The position numbers and the translations under genes are program-made. The notes beneath the pieces were generated by a model that worked only from the letters and a program-made list of their open reading frames with translations, was not told the DNA's origin and made no database searches. A DNA stretch of 64,000 bases, from NCBI RefSeq assembly GCF_017312485.1, contig NZ_BMBA01000002.1, positions 554,287 to 618,286 of the forward strand, given 5' to 3'. Below are positions 26,238 through 34,449 of the stretch, one piece after another. Each line of letters starts with the position of its first letter. Positions within the stretch are counted from its first letter, which is position 1. Origin of the DNA: Clostridium zeae. Its GTDB lineage: Bacteria; Bacillota; Clostridia; Clostridiales; Clostridiaceae.

Positions 26238-26297
26238 AAGTTATGCATACTAAAAGGATAGTTACGCTATTTCTTAATATGTATAACTTATTTTTTA
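26238..26297 (+). terminator. Terminator of the second deacetylase gene
   Basis: AAGTTATGCATA pairs with TATGTATAACTT (one mismatch) and is followed by ATTTTTTAT. The rest of 26209-26529 is AT-rich with no gene seen. Confidence 0.65.
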
Positions 26298-26529
26298 TAA
26301 GCTCTTCCTGTATATAAACAAAAGATTTATAATCTAAATCTTCCTTCTATTATAACAAAATTATTTTTTATAATTATATATAATATTATTATTATATATA
26401 AAAACTAATTTGTTACAATCTACAAACTTGCTTTTAAATAGTCTTTTCTCTAAAAAAAATTGTTCAAATTCCAACATTCTGTGATATATTTGAGTAAAGA
26501 TGATTTTCTATTAAAAGGAGGATTTCTAT

Positions 26530-26832
26530 ATGTTAGTAAAATGTTCAAATAATACATTATGCACTACTTTAACTATAGGCAAAGAATACTTAGTTATCGA
26601 TGAAGGTGACAAATATTACGTTATTCTAGATGATACTCAAAATGAAATAACTACAAAGAAAGATAGATTTACTGTTGTTGAAGACAGCGATCTAGCTAAG
26701 AAAACCAAAGCCACAATAACTGAGCTAAACTATCAGTTAAGCACTGATTTTTCTGATATCAAAGATTTTAAAATCAGAAAAAACAGTAAAGGTGAAATAA
26801 AAGAAATAATAGTAAAGTTTAAATACGAATAG
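26530..26832 (+). CDS. Uncharacterised small protein
   Basis: 100 residues. The first half (TIGKEYLVIDEGDKYYVILDDTQNEITTKKDRFTVV) reads as a small beta-barrel of SH3-like pattern seen in many short Firmicute and phage proteins; the second half predicts a helix and two strands ending in KEIIVKFKYE. A strong AAAAGGAGG site precedes the ATG and a terminator follows, so it is a real single-gene unit. No function assigned. Confidence 0.65.
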   Translation: MLVKCSNNTLCTTLTIGKEYLVIDEGDKYYVILDDTQNEITTKKDRFTVVEDSDLAKKTKATITELNYQLSTDFSDIKDFKIRKNSKGEIKEIIVKFKYE

Positions 26833-26918
26833 TCTCTATACTTATCTTTGAACTTTACATTAAAACTTATTATTTAAACCTTTTCACAAATTTTGAATCT
26901 TATACTTTCTTATACAAT

Positions 26919-26955
26919 AAAAGATAGGTTGTGTTTAATCACAGCCTATCTTTTT
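26919..26955 (+). terminator. Terminator of the small protein gene
   Basis: AAAAGATAGGTTGTG pairs with CACAGCCTATCTTTTT (one G-T pair) around a 6-nt loop. Confidence 0.85.
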
Positions 26956-26973
26956 GTAATTTTTTATTTAATT

Positions 26974-27076
26974 CTATAGATGAACCACTTCATAATTAAA
27001 TTTATATTTTCAAATTTTCCTCTCAGAAACCAGAGGAGTTTTGAAAATAGATTTCAGATTGAAGTGTTTCATCTTT
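26974..27076 (+). repeat. Repeat family 2, full copy B
   Basis: 103 bp. Terminal inverted repeats GATGAACCACTTCA (26979-26992) and TGAAGTGTTTCATC (27060-27073) match at 13 of 14 positions; an internal CCTCTCAGAAACCAGAGGAG hairpin lies in the middle. Strongly similar to copy A and in the same orientation; ends 3 bp before the trpP stop. Confidence 0.82.
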
Positions 27077-27078
27077 AA

Positions 27079-27597
27079 TTACATAGTACCTGTCCTATTG
27101 TACATTTTATAGGAACTAGCTACAATTCTATATAGTATCAATCCAACAATCAAATTCAATATCATTGCTGGTACTACTGCTGCCATAAATAAAGCTGTAA
27201 AACTTCCTGGCAATCCTACAATAATTGACGCTGACTCTAAAAATATAAGTCCACTTATAAGTGTACCTATAGGCAAAACTATTCCCATAGTTAAAGTATC
27301 TTTTACTCTTCCTTTTAAACCCTTTAGTATAAGAAAAACTAGGTTTGCAGTTATTATTTTATCAATCATATTTGGTACCTGTCCACCTGGAAATTTAGTT
27401 GTCATAGCTGTAAAAATTCCTATGATTATTCCTGCTATAAAAGCAGTCTTATAATCATCATTTATCATCAAAATTATAAATAGCATAGTAAGAGCAAAGT
27501 CTGGCTGAATCGGTAATCCTAGCGCTGGTGTAATCTGATGAAGCAATGCCCCAATTGCTAAAAGTATGGCGTTTATTATCATTTTTCTTGTTTTCAT
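27079..27597 (-). CDS. trpP: Tryptophan transporter TrpP
   Basis: 172-residue membrane protein with five or six helices. The MIINAILLAIGALLHQITP start and FPGGQVPNMIDKIITAN block match the TrpP (YhaG) family of tryptophan transporters, related to ECF S-components. The family call is supported by the leader: a T-box riboswitch with a TGG specifier and a tRNA-Trp-matching discriminator contact, so expression should rise when uncharged tRNA-Trp accumulates. RBS AGGGGGT. No ECF ATPase or T subunit is nearby. Confidence 0.9.
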   Translation of the reverse strand: MKTRKMIINAILLAIGALLHQITPALGLPIQPDFALTMLFIILMINDDYKTAFIAGIIIGIFTAMTTKFPGGQVPNMIDKIITANLVFLILKGLKGRVKDTLTMGIVLPIGTLISGLIFLESASIIVGLPGSFTALFMAAVVPAMILNLIVGLILYRIVASSYKMYNRTGTM

Positions 27598-27744
27598 TAT
27601 AAAATACCCCCTGATTTATTATTATTGTATTTTCACTGCAGTTAAAATTATTATACTCTTTACTTCACTTCATCAAATTCACCTCCCTAGCTCTGACTAC
27701 AGCTCAAACTGTAGTAAAATTTATATTTTTTGGCAAATAAAAAA

Positions 27745-27995
27745 ACCCCATCCTATAAAAATAGGACGGAATATATCCGCGGTGCCACCTAAGTTACCAA
27801 TAAAGGTCTCTCATTATCAGGTACAATCATACCTTCTCTGCTATAACGTGCAGAACACGACATCAACTACTCTCAAAAAGATTTCGTATAGTTCCTCAAA
27901 GGCCCATTCACCGGATATCCATGTGCTGCTTCTCATCAAATGCAGCTTTCTGTAACACTTTTATACCTGCTACTATCCCTTATCAAAGGATTTAT
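27745..27995 (-). promoter_or_regulatory. T-box riboswitch, tRNA-Trp specific, controlling trpP
   Basis: Read on the minus strand: stem I region from about 27995; specifier context GTGAA-TGG-GCC with the Trp codon at 27906-27904; T-box AGGTGGCACCGCGG at 27790-27777; then terminator CCGTCCTAT/ATAGGATGG with a T6 run ending near 27745. The UGGC of the T-box would pair with NCCA having G as discriminator, as in bacterial tRNA-Trp. The T-box region can pair with the terminator's 5' arm as antiterminator. Confidence 0.93.
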
Positions 27996-28002
27996 TATTT
28001 AT

Positions 28003-28031
28003 ATTATAATTCCAGTTTTATCTAATGTCAA
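28003..28031 (-). promoter_or_regulatory. Promoter of the T-box/trpP transcript
   Basis: Minus strand TTGACA (28031-28026), 17-bp spacer, TATAAT (28008-28003); both boxes are perfect. It begins 4 bp after the MATE gene stop. Confidence 0.88.
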
Positions 28032-28034
28032 GAC

Positions 28035-29414
28035 TTAATCAACCATTTTTTCTAAGACTCCTAATTCCTTTCTTTTAGGAATTAATACAACTACAACAAA
28101 TATTCCTGTTAGGATTATTCCCTTTAATATACTGCTTATGCTTATACTCCACCAAACTCCATCAAGCCCCAGCATATTCGGCGCTGAAAGAATAATTGCT
28201 AAAGGAATTCTAGCACCAGTTAATACTATACTAGTTATTGAAGGGTATATTGTTCTGCCTAGACCATTAAAAGCTCCACTTGTTGTTATTTCTATACACA
28301 TAAACAATTGTGAATATCCAAGTATTCTCAAGTACATTTTCCCTAAGCTTATAGCTTCAACTTCTGGTATAAATACTCCAAAAATAGCTTTCCCACCAAA
28401 AACTAATAATATAGTTGCCAAAAAACCTATAGCTGATGCAAGAAGTATAGTAGCAAAATAGCCTTTAAATATCCTATCCCATTTTTTAGCCCCAAAGTTT
28501 TGTCCAACAAAAGCACTTAATGCAGTAGATAATCCCCCTGCAGTCATCCAAGATATTGCCTCTATTTGAGCCCCTACCTTTTGAACTGCTATAGCAGTTG
28601 ATCCATATACAGCTATTATTCTAGCAATAAACATCGCAAAAATTGAGAACAAACCATTTTGCAATGCTACTGGTAATCCTAATCTTAGTATCTTCTTAAT
28701 TGAGTTTATATCGAGTTTTTCAAATAGTTTAATCTTTAAAAATGCATCTTTTCTATTCTTAAGTGCATAAAGAAAAAGTAAAGTAACTACCATTTGGGCT
28801 GTAACTGTAGAAATAGCTGCTCCTGTTACCCCCATCTCAGGTATTGGCCCCAATCCAAATATAAGTATAGGATCTAAAACCATATTGTATACTAATCCTA
28901 CAGTATTTATCAAAAAGGGAATCTTGCTCTCTCCTGATGCATTAAAAATCCCTGTTAGAATGGGATTAATAAAAGTAAATACCATTCCTAAGGCCGATAT
29001 TACCAAAAATATATCTGCCATATGTATAACATCACTATCACCTAACTTAAAAAAATCTATTAATGGTTTTCTTAATAAGATAAGTAGTAATCCATATAAA
29101 ATTGCTATTATTAAATTTAACCTTATACTATTATTTATGAATTTTTTTGCTTCACTATTCTCATTTTTCCCTAAAGCTTGTGCAACTCCCACCTCAGCAC
29201 CAGTCTTTGATATAAGAACTAATGAATTTCCAAACCAAGAAAAAAATCCAGCTGTTCCAACTGCAGCCACCGCCTTACTACCATAATTTCCAAGCCAAAG
29301 CATGTCCGTCATGTTATAAGCCATCTGAATAAATGAAGTTCCCATAATAGGTAGCGAAAGCTGTATTAATGTTTTAACTATATTTCCTTCTGTAAGTGTT
29401 ATTCTTTTTTTCAT
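28035..29414 (-). CDS. MATE-family efflux transporter
   Basis: 459 residues, twelve predicted membrane helices in two homologous six-helix halves. The N-terminal LPIMGTSFIQMAYNMTDMLWLGNYGSKAVAAVG and the second-half LPVALQNGLFSIFAMFIARIIAVYG are typical of the NorM/DinF superfamily that exports drugs or metabolites against Na+ or H+. The ATG at 29414 follows AAAGGAGG by 6 bp; an upstream in-frame extension of 16 residues lacks a site. Substrate unknown. Confidence 0.88.
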   Translation of the reverse strand: MKKRITLTEGNIVKTLIQLSLPIMGTSFIQMAYNMTDMLWLGNYGSKAVAAVGTAGFFSWFGNSLVLISKTGAEVGVAQALGKNENSEAKKFINNSIRLNLIIAILYGLLLILLRKPLIDFFKLGDSDVIHMADIFLVISALGMVFTFINPILTGIFNASGESKIPFLINTVGLVYNMVLDPILIFGLGPIPEMGVTGAAISTVTAQMVVTLLFLYALKNRKDAFLKIKLFEKLDINSIKKILRLGLPVALQNGLFSIFAMFIARIIAVYGSTAIAVQKVGAQIEAISWMTAGGLSTALSAFVGQNFGAKKWDRIFKGYFATILLASAIGFLATILLVFGGKAIFGVFIPEVEAISLGKMYLRILGYSQLFMCIEITTSGAFNGLGRTIYPSITSIVLTGARIPLAIILSAPNMLGLDGVWWSISISSILKGIILTGIFVVVVLIPKRKELGVLEKMVD

Positions 29415-29503
29415 CGTTACCTCCTTTTGATATAAGTTTCTAAGCACCTCACTTACAATCATTTAAAAATGATCTCAATCAAATATTTCTAGATTATACA
29501 AGT

Positions 29504-29532
29504 AAAAAAGTTTAGGAAGTCCCTCCTAAACC
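29504..29532 (-). terminator. Terminator of the GGDEF-EAL gene
   Basis: Minus strand GTTTAGGA-gggact-TCCTAAAC followed by TTTTTTACTT; immediately after the stop codon. Confidence 0.85.
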
Positions 29533-31410
29533 TTATGCAACAATATATCTTTCTTTCATAAGCTCAACAATTTTTTCATAATTTTCTGGCTTACTATAGT
29601 AGTACCCCTGAACAAAATCACAGAAAATACTTCTTAAGTAGTCAACTTGATTTTTGTATTCCACACCTTCTGCGACAACTTTAATGCCCAACTTATGAGA
29701 TAGTTGTATTATATTCTCTACTATATATTGACTTTTTAAGTTACCACCAAGTTCAGAAACAAAGCTTCTATCTATCTTTAGTACATCTATCGGTAGCTTG
29801 GTAAGATAGTTAAGAGAAGAATATCCTGTACCAAAATCATCTAATGCAATGCTAAAACCTAAGCCCTTTAGGAAAGCTAGTATTTTTATATTTCTATCAA
29901 AAGATTTCATAAGCAAGCTTTCTGTTATTTCAATCTCTATATACTTTGGTTCTATATTATATTTCTCAGTTAATTTTTTGAATGACTCAATTATATTATC
30001 ATCTCTAAGTTGAATTTCTGATAAATTAAGCGCTAACTTAAAATCATCATGCCCTTTTTCAAGCAAATCTTTACACTTCTTACATACTTCTTCAATTACA
30101 AAAAATCCTATTGGTATTATAAGCCTTGTATTTTCAGCTACTGGTATGAATTCTACCGGACTTACCATTCCAAGCTCTTCGCTCTTCCATCTTATAAGAG
30201 CTTCAAAACCCATTATCTTAGAATCATCAAGAACTACTTTAGGTTGAAATTGAACATATAGTTCCTTCTTTTCTAATGCCGTTCTTAATCCTTTTTCTAA
30301 AGTATAAAATCTATTTTGTTCGCGAGATATTTGATCATCAAAAAACTGATAAATATTTTTACCATTTCCTTTAGCTTTGTACATAGCAACATCTGCATTT
30401 CTAAGTAATGATTTATAATCAACGGCATCATCTGGAAAAACTGTAATCCCTATACTTGCTGTAGTAAATATCATTTCGTCCATTAGATTTTTAGTACTAT
30501 TAAATACATCAATTATCTCTTTTGCAACTGATTTAACATCCTTCAAATCATCTATATCCTGCATAAAAATTACAAACTCATCTCCACCAAACCTACATAA
30601 TAAGTCCCCTCTTTGACTTACAATATCTTTTAATGCTTGAGCTATAATTTTTAATATATCATCTCCGTAATCATGACCAAAAACATCATTTATATACTTA
30701 AAGTTATCTAGATCTATTAAGATTAATGCAGCCTTATCTTTATTCGTCTTATTTTCCTTAAGATATTTATTTATAAGTACTTTGAGGTAATTTCTGTTAT
30801 GTAGTCCTGTAACTGAATCGTAATAACTCATATAACTAATCTTAAGCTCTTTTTCCTTTTTATCAGTTAAATCACACATTGATCCATATAACCATGTTGC
30901 TTTTCCTGAATTATCTCTTATAATTTTTGCTTTAATATTGAGCCATTTTATAGTTTCATCGTCCGCAACTATTCTATATTCAGTTTCATAATAATTAACA
31001 TCCTGATCCTCAATAGCATCTAATAATTTTTTTCTTGATAAGGTTCTATCTCCTTCATGAATTATTGATGACCAATCTTTTTCATAACTAATAATGTTAT
31101 TATCACTAAAACTTACAATTTCTTTAATCTTTTCACTGAAGTTAACTTCATCTTTAAGTATGTTCCATTGAAATATTATATCTCTTGTGCCTTCAATTGC
31201 AACGGTATACTTTTCTCCCTCTTCCTGAAGCTGTTTATTTAAATTTACTAGCATATTTTTTTCTTTATCTAGTTTCAACAACACCATAAATAAGAAGGTT
31301 AAAACTGCTAAATCAAATACGAATCCTACTATTCTCAGCCTTGCAATATTCATAATTATAATTGCTATGACTGAAACAGCATAACCCAAAATGTATATAT
31401 TCTTTTTCAA
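29533..31410 (-). CDS. PAS-GGDEF-EAL cyclic-di-GMP enzyme with N-terminal membrane anchor
   Basis: 625 residues: two membrane helices (about 3-45), a PAS domain (about 75-185), GGDEF (about 195-355) with intact RFGGDEFVIF, and EAL (about 370-615) with FEALIRW, DDFGTGYSSL, IDRSFV and VAEGVE. Both the diguanylate cyclase and the phosphodiesterase signatures look catalytically competent, so the net direction cannot be told by reading. The PAS domain is a candidate sensor. A 46-codon gene lies 36 bp upstream on the same strand and may be co-transcribed. Confidence 0.93.
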   Translation of the reverse strand: MKKNIYILGYAVSVIAIIIMNIARLRIVGFVFDLAVLTFLFMVLLKLDKEKNMLVNLNKQLQEEGEKYTVAIEGTRDIIFQWNILKDEVNFSEKIKEIVSFSDNNIISYEKDWSSIIHEGDRTLSRKKLLDAIEDQDVNYYETEYRIVADDETIKWLNIKAKIIRDNSGKATWLYGSMCDLTDKKEKELKISYMSYYDSVTGLHNRNYLKVLINKYLKENKTNKDKAALILIDLDNFKYINDVFGHDYGDDILKIIAQALKDIVSQRGDLLCRFGGDEFVIFMQDIDDLKDVKSVAKEIIDVFNSTKNLMDEMIFTTASIGITVFPDDAVDYKSLLRNADVAMYKAKGNGKNIYQFFDDQISREQNRFYTLEKGLRTALEKKELYVQFQPKVVLDDSKIMGFEALIRWKSEELGMVSPVEFIPVAENTRLIIPIGFFVIEEVCKKCKDLLEKGHDDFKLALNLSEIQLRDDNIIESFKKLTEKYNIEPKYIEIEITESLLMKSFDRNIKILAFLKGLGFSIALDDFGTGYSSLNYLTKLPIDVLKIDRSFVSELGGNLKSQYIVENIIQLSHKLGIKVVAEGVEYKNQVDYLRSIFCDFVQGYYYSKPENYEKIVELMKERYIVA

Positions 31411-31446
31411 GTAATTACCTCCAAATTTATGTATAGTATATGTATC

Positions 31447-31587
31447 TTATTGATTATCTTTAGTTGTATTTGAAATATCCCCTGCTTCGGAGCTTTCATT
31501 TTCTACACAACAGTTTTTATCGTTTAATAAAGTAGCTATTAATGTTATTGAAGCAGCGGCTAATAATAATAATTTTCCTTTTTTCAT
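31447..31587 (-). CDS. Small 46-residue membrane or secreted peptide
   Basis: Starts MKKGKLLLLAAASITLIATLLN, one hydrophobic segment of signal-anchor type, followed by a polar tail with a CC pair (DKNCCVENESSEAGD) and many acidic residues. AAAGGAG lies 10 bp before the ATG. It ends 36 bp upstream of the GGDEF-EAL gene, so the two may form an operon. No family recognised; the good ribosome-binding site and sensible topology argue it is real. The DNA 31588-31838 shows nothing clear. Confidence 0.6.
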   Translation of the reverse strand: MKKGKLLLLAAASITLIATLLNDKNCCVENESSEAGDISNTTKDNQ

Positions 31588-31838
31588 AAACAGTAATCTC
31601 CTTTACGTTAACCTACTTATAAAATATTATATTAGAAATTATTGCTGTTGGAAACATTTTTATTCATTTTAATTATTTTTTTTACATTATATTTTATATT
31701 TATTAATAAAACTTATGACTTAATCTATCAATCTTGGAATGTTTATCATAATTTGTAGATTTATTTGACGTAATTTAGTTTTTCAATAAATCTTATATCT
31801 ACAAAAACCTTCAACTTATTTTTATTATAATTAAGTAG

Positions 31839-32030
31839 TTATCTAATAAATTGATTAGTTTCTTGGCGATATATATAGCCTTCAGACATTAATCTATCAA
31901 CTAGTATATTTCGAGATATATCCATATCTTCACACAAATCATCTAAATTACTATAAAAATCCCTTAATTTCATATTTATTATGCTTAATAGTATATAAGC
32001 ATCCATAACCTTAATTTGTTCATTATCCAT
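31839..32030 (-). CDS. DUF4250-family small protein
   Basis: 63 residues. ILLSIINMKLRDFYSNLDDLCEDMDI followed by ILVDRLMSEGYIYRQETNQF matches the short clostridial DUF4250 family, a predicted small helical (winged-helix-like) protein of unknown role. GGGGAAGAG precedes the ATG. It stands alone; a deleted copy of repeat family 2 lies 46 bp upstream of its start. Confidence 0.8.
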   Translation of the reverse strand: MDNEQIKVMDAYILLSIINMKLRDFYSNLDDLCEDMDISRNILVDRLMSEGYIYRQETNQFIR

Positions 32031-32076
32031 CTTTCTCTTCCCCTTCTTTACTCTTTAATTTTGTTTAACATCATAT

Positions 32077-32134
32077 AAAGATGAAACACTTCAATTTGAA
32101 AATATAAATTTAATTATGAAGTGGTTTATCTATA
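32077..32134 (-). repeat. Repeat family 2, internally deleted copy C
   Basis: 58 bp in the orientation opposite to copies A and B. Ends GATGAAACACTTCA and TGAAGTGGTTTATC are kept, together with the segment next to one end, while about 42 bp containing the central hairpin are missing. Confidence 0.72.
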
Positions 32135-32349
32135 TATAACTTTTACTTAATATTACCATACTATTATTTCCCAAGAAATCTTATACATGAAAATTCATAA
32201 TTATTACATATACAGTTGTTTTAAATATATAAAAGTTCCAAATAAAATTCAAACCATTAATTATACTATCAATAAATTCTAAATATCATCTAAAACCTGC
32301 ATGTAATTATTGGAACTTATTTCCCTATTTTACAATATAATATATCATG

Positions 32350-32660
32350 TCAAGAAAATAACTTATGATAAGGGGAGAAATATTATAAGTTATAAAGGCT
32401 TTCTAGATGAAATCTATGATTTTGGATAAGGACTTTAATCGGAAAGACAAAGGTACTAGTAGATTAGTAGAAATTTTTCTAACAAGATTAATTCTCCCTA
32501 TCCAAAATCAGCGTTAAGAAAATGCCTTAGTAGTACTATACTACACTTTTAACCTCTTCTAACTATATTCCTGATTAAATATTCGTCCTTTGTGTTGTTA
32601 GATTGAGAAATCAGTCTAGCAAAAGACCTCCAACATTTGTTGGAGGTCTTTTGCTAGACT
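32350..32660 (+). ncRNA. Candidate structured RNA, unidentified
   Basis: No credible frame covers this stretch, but it is rich in stems: AACTTAT/ATAAGTT (32360-32391), TAGATGAAATCTA, a perfect 12-bp long-range stem TGATTTTGGATA (32417-32428) with TATCCAAAATCA (32499-32510), GTTAAGAA/TTTTAAC enclosing GTAGT/ACTAC (32513-32553), and a terminator-like palindrome at the end. TATAAT at 32336-32341 with TTGGAA upstream gives a possible but poorly spaced promoter (20-bp spacer). Clostridial 6S or raiA RNAs are candidates to test; tmRNA and RNase P signatures are absent. Confidence 0.5.
32613..32660 (+). terminator. Perfect 48-bp palindrome, probable terminator
   Basis: Two 23-bp arms beginning AGTCTAGCAAAAGACCTCC pair without mismatch around a 2-nt loop. 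The inner part with TCTTTTG resembles a terminator, and TATCTCTTTTT follows. It is longer than needed for termination. Confidence 0.7.
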
Positions 32661-32681
32661 TATCTCTTTTTAACTTGGTTA

Positions 32682-32747
32682 AGTTTAATAATATTATTGA
32701 AATTGTGTGGTTATGCAGTAGCCGCTATATGAGCAAGCTATTAGAAT
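32682..32747 (+). repeat. Repeat family 1, 5' half only (copy 3)
   Basis: AAGTTTAATAATATTATTGAAAT to AGCAAGCTATTAGAATT matches the left 60-70 bp of copies 1 and 2, including ATTGAAATT, GTGGTTAT and CTATATGAGC. The match stops exactly at the stop codon of the fRMsr gene; the pairing 3' half is absent. Confidence 0.75.
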
Positions 32748-33230
32748 TTATATATGCTTTTCGATTATTTCTACTGCTTCTCTAAGATATTTTTCTTCTA
32801 ATTCTCCAAATCTACCTTTACTTGGAGAATCAAGATCTAACACTCCAAATACTTCTCCATTTTTAATTATCGGAAGTACAATTTCTGAATTTGAAGCACT
32901 ATCACAAGCTATATGACCTGGAAAATCATGAACATCCTCTACACGTAAAACAGTTTTTTCTTGTGCAGCAGTTCCACATACTCCACTTCCTACTTTAATT
33001 CTATAGCATGCTGGCAGCCCTTGGAATGGTCCAAGTACCAACTCCCCATCTCTCATAATATAGAATCCAGCCCAATTGCAATCATCCATATAAAATTTTA
33101 TAAGCGCTGAAATATTTGAAAGGTTAGCAATTAAATCAGTCTCTGTCTCAAGTTGATCTCTTACTCCCCACACCATAAACTTGTAATTTTCTTCTCTATT
33201 TGTATCTGAAGCTACTCTTATTTCTTCCAT
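32748..33230 (-). CDS. msrC: Free methionine-(R)-sulfoxide reductase (GAF type)
   Basis: Reduces free Met-R-sulfoxide, an oxidative-stress repair step, using Cys chemistry in a GAF fold. The 160-residue protein shows CNWAGFYIM, LGPFQGLPACYRI, GSGVCGTAA and HIACDSASNSEIVLPI, with the conserved Cys residues of the family present. A GGGGG site precedes the ATG. Its 3' end directly meets a truncated family 1 repeat, so its C-terminus (EIIEKHI) may have been reshaped by that insertion or deletion, though length is normal. Confidence 0.88.
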   Translation of the reverse strand: MEEIRVASDTNREENYKFMVWGVRDQLETETDLIANLSNISALIKFYMDDCNWAGFYIMRDGELVLGPFQGLPACYRIKVGSGVCGTAAQEKTVLRVEDVHDFPGHIACDSASNSEIVLPIIKNGEVFGVLDLDSPSKGRFGELEEKYLREAVEIIEKHI

Positions 33231-33409
33231 TTTTTATGCCCCCATCATCTTGTTTATTTATTTCAACAAATTTTTTATTTAACTTTTTGAAATTATAACA
33301 TAGTATCTTTTTTAGAACAAGTTACTTTTAATCACTAAATTCATGTTTAATAAACTAAATAAATTTTCATATTTTTGAAATTCACATGGATTTTCTATTT
33401 TATTAGTCA

Positions 33410-34435
33410 CTATAGCTTTTTTCTAATTGCTATGTCTAAAAGCTCTTTTCTTAATCTATCCTTTATAGATTTGTCACAAAATGCAAAATTTATTGCATTT
33501 TCTATTGTATGAATTACTTCTGAATCAGTTAATTTAAAATTACTTATTATCTTAATGTATTCATTAGTTAAAGTCGTATTTGAAACAGTATTATTATCTG
33601 TATTTACTGTAACGATTAAATTCTTCTTAATATATTTATATATTGGATGGTCAATAATTCTATCTATTATTCCAGTATTATAATTACTAGTTACACAAAC
33701 CTCCAAAGGAATATTTTTATTAAGCAAAATATTCATAGTTTTTTCACTTTGGATTGCTGCTGTACCGTGACCAATTCTTTCTGCATGAAGTAATTCTATA
33801 GATTTATCTATATTTTCAAAATTTCCAGTCTCTCCTGCATGTATAGTTATATGAAACCCTAAACTTTTAGCTTTATCAAATAGTTTAACGAATTGATCTG
33901 CAGGATACTTTTGTTCATCGCCTGCTAAATCTATAGCCACTACTTTATTACCTAAAAACTTTTTTGCAGCATAAAGTTGCTGCTCATTTATTTCATAACT
34001 TTCATGCCTTAGAAGACATATAATCAGATTAAATTCTACATAAAATTTAGACTTACCTTCATTAGCACCATCGAATACAGCCTGAATAACTTCTTCCATT
34101 GACAATCCATTCTTACAATGGAAGCAAGGGGCAAATCTTATCTCTATATATTTTATGTTTTCCTTATTACAGTCCTCTACAAGTTCATATGCTATTCTTT
34201 TTAAATTCTCTTTATTTTGCATTAATGATATTGGAATGTCAAATTTTTTCAAATATGCTTCTAAGGAAACAGTTTTATCCAACACTGCTATTTGGTTTAT
34301 AAACTCTTCTTTCTTGTCTTTTTCCATATATCCATCTTGTTTCATCAATTGTAGCATTGTGTCTGGTCTTACAGAACCATCTAAATGACAATGTAGATGT
34401 ATCTTAGGTAAAGATAATAATTTTTCAAGTTCCAA
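33410..34435 (-). CDS. add: Adenosine deaminase
   Basis: Converts adenosine to inosine in purine salvage. 341 residues with HLHCHLDGS (zinc His pair), HAGETGN (catalytic Glu and zinc His), IGHGTA and VNTDNN. The last motif has Asp-Asn where many enzymes have Asp-Asp; I believe this form occurs in other Firmicute members, so activity is still expected. It starts 14 bp after the sensor-kinase stop on the same strand and may be co-transcribed with the two-component system. Confidence 0.9.
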   Translation of the reverse strand: MELEKLLSLPKIHLHCHLDGSVRPDTMLQLMKQDGYMEKDKKEEFINQIAVLDKTVSLEAYLKKFDIPISLMQNKENLKRIAYELVEDCNKENIKYIEIRFAPCFHCKNGLSMEEVIQAVFDGANEGKSKFYVEFNLIICLLRHESYEINEQQLYAAKKFLGNKVVAIDLAGDEQKYPADQFVKLFDKAKSLGFHITIHAGETGNFENIDKSIELLHAERIGHGTAAIQSEKTMNILLNKNIPLEVCVTSNYNTGIIDRIIDHPIYKYIKKNLIVTVNTDNNTVSNTTLTNEYIKIISNFKLTDSEVIHTIENAINFAFCDKSIKDRLRKELLDIAIRKKL

Positions 34436-34449
34436 ATAATCACCTTCTC

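Noticed and set aside
32350-32660. tmRNA, RNase P or SRP RNA at the structured RNA candidate
   Set aside because: No tag-peptide frame and CCA end for tmRNA, no GAGGAAAGTCC/ACAGAA blocks for RNase P, no SRP GNAR tetraloop helix; left as unidentified.
33410-34435. Loss of activity in adenosine deaminase from the NTDNN motif
   Set aside because: All zinc and catalytic residues otherwise present, and I believe the Asp-Asn form is common in Firmicute enzymes.
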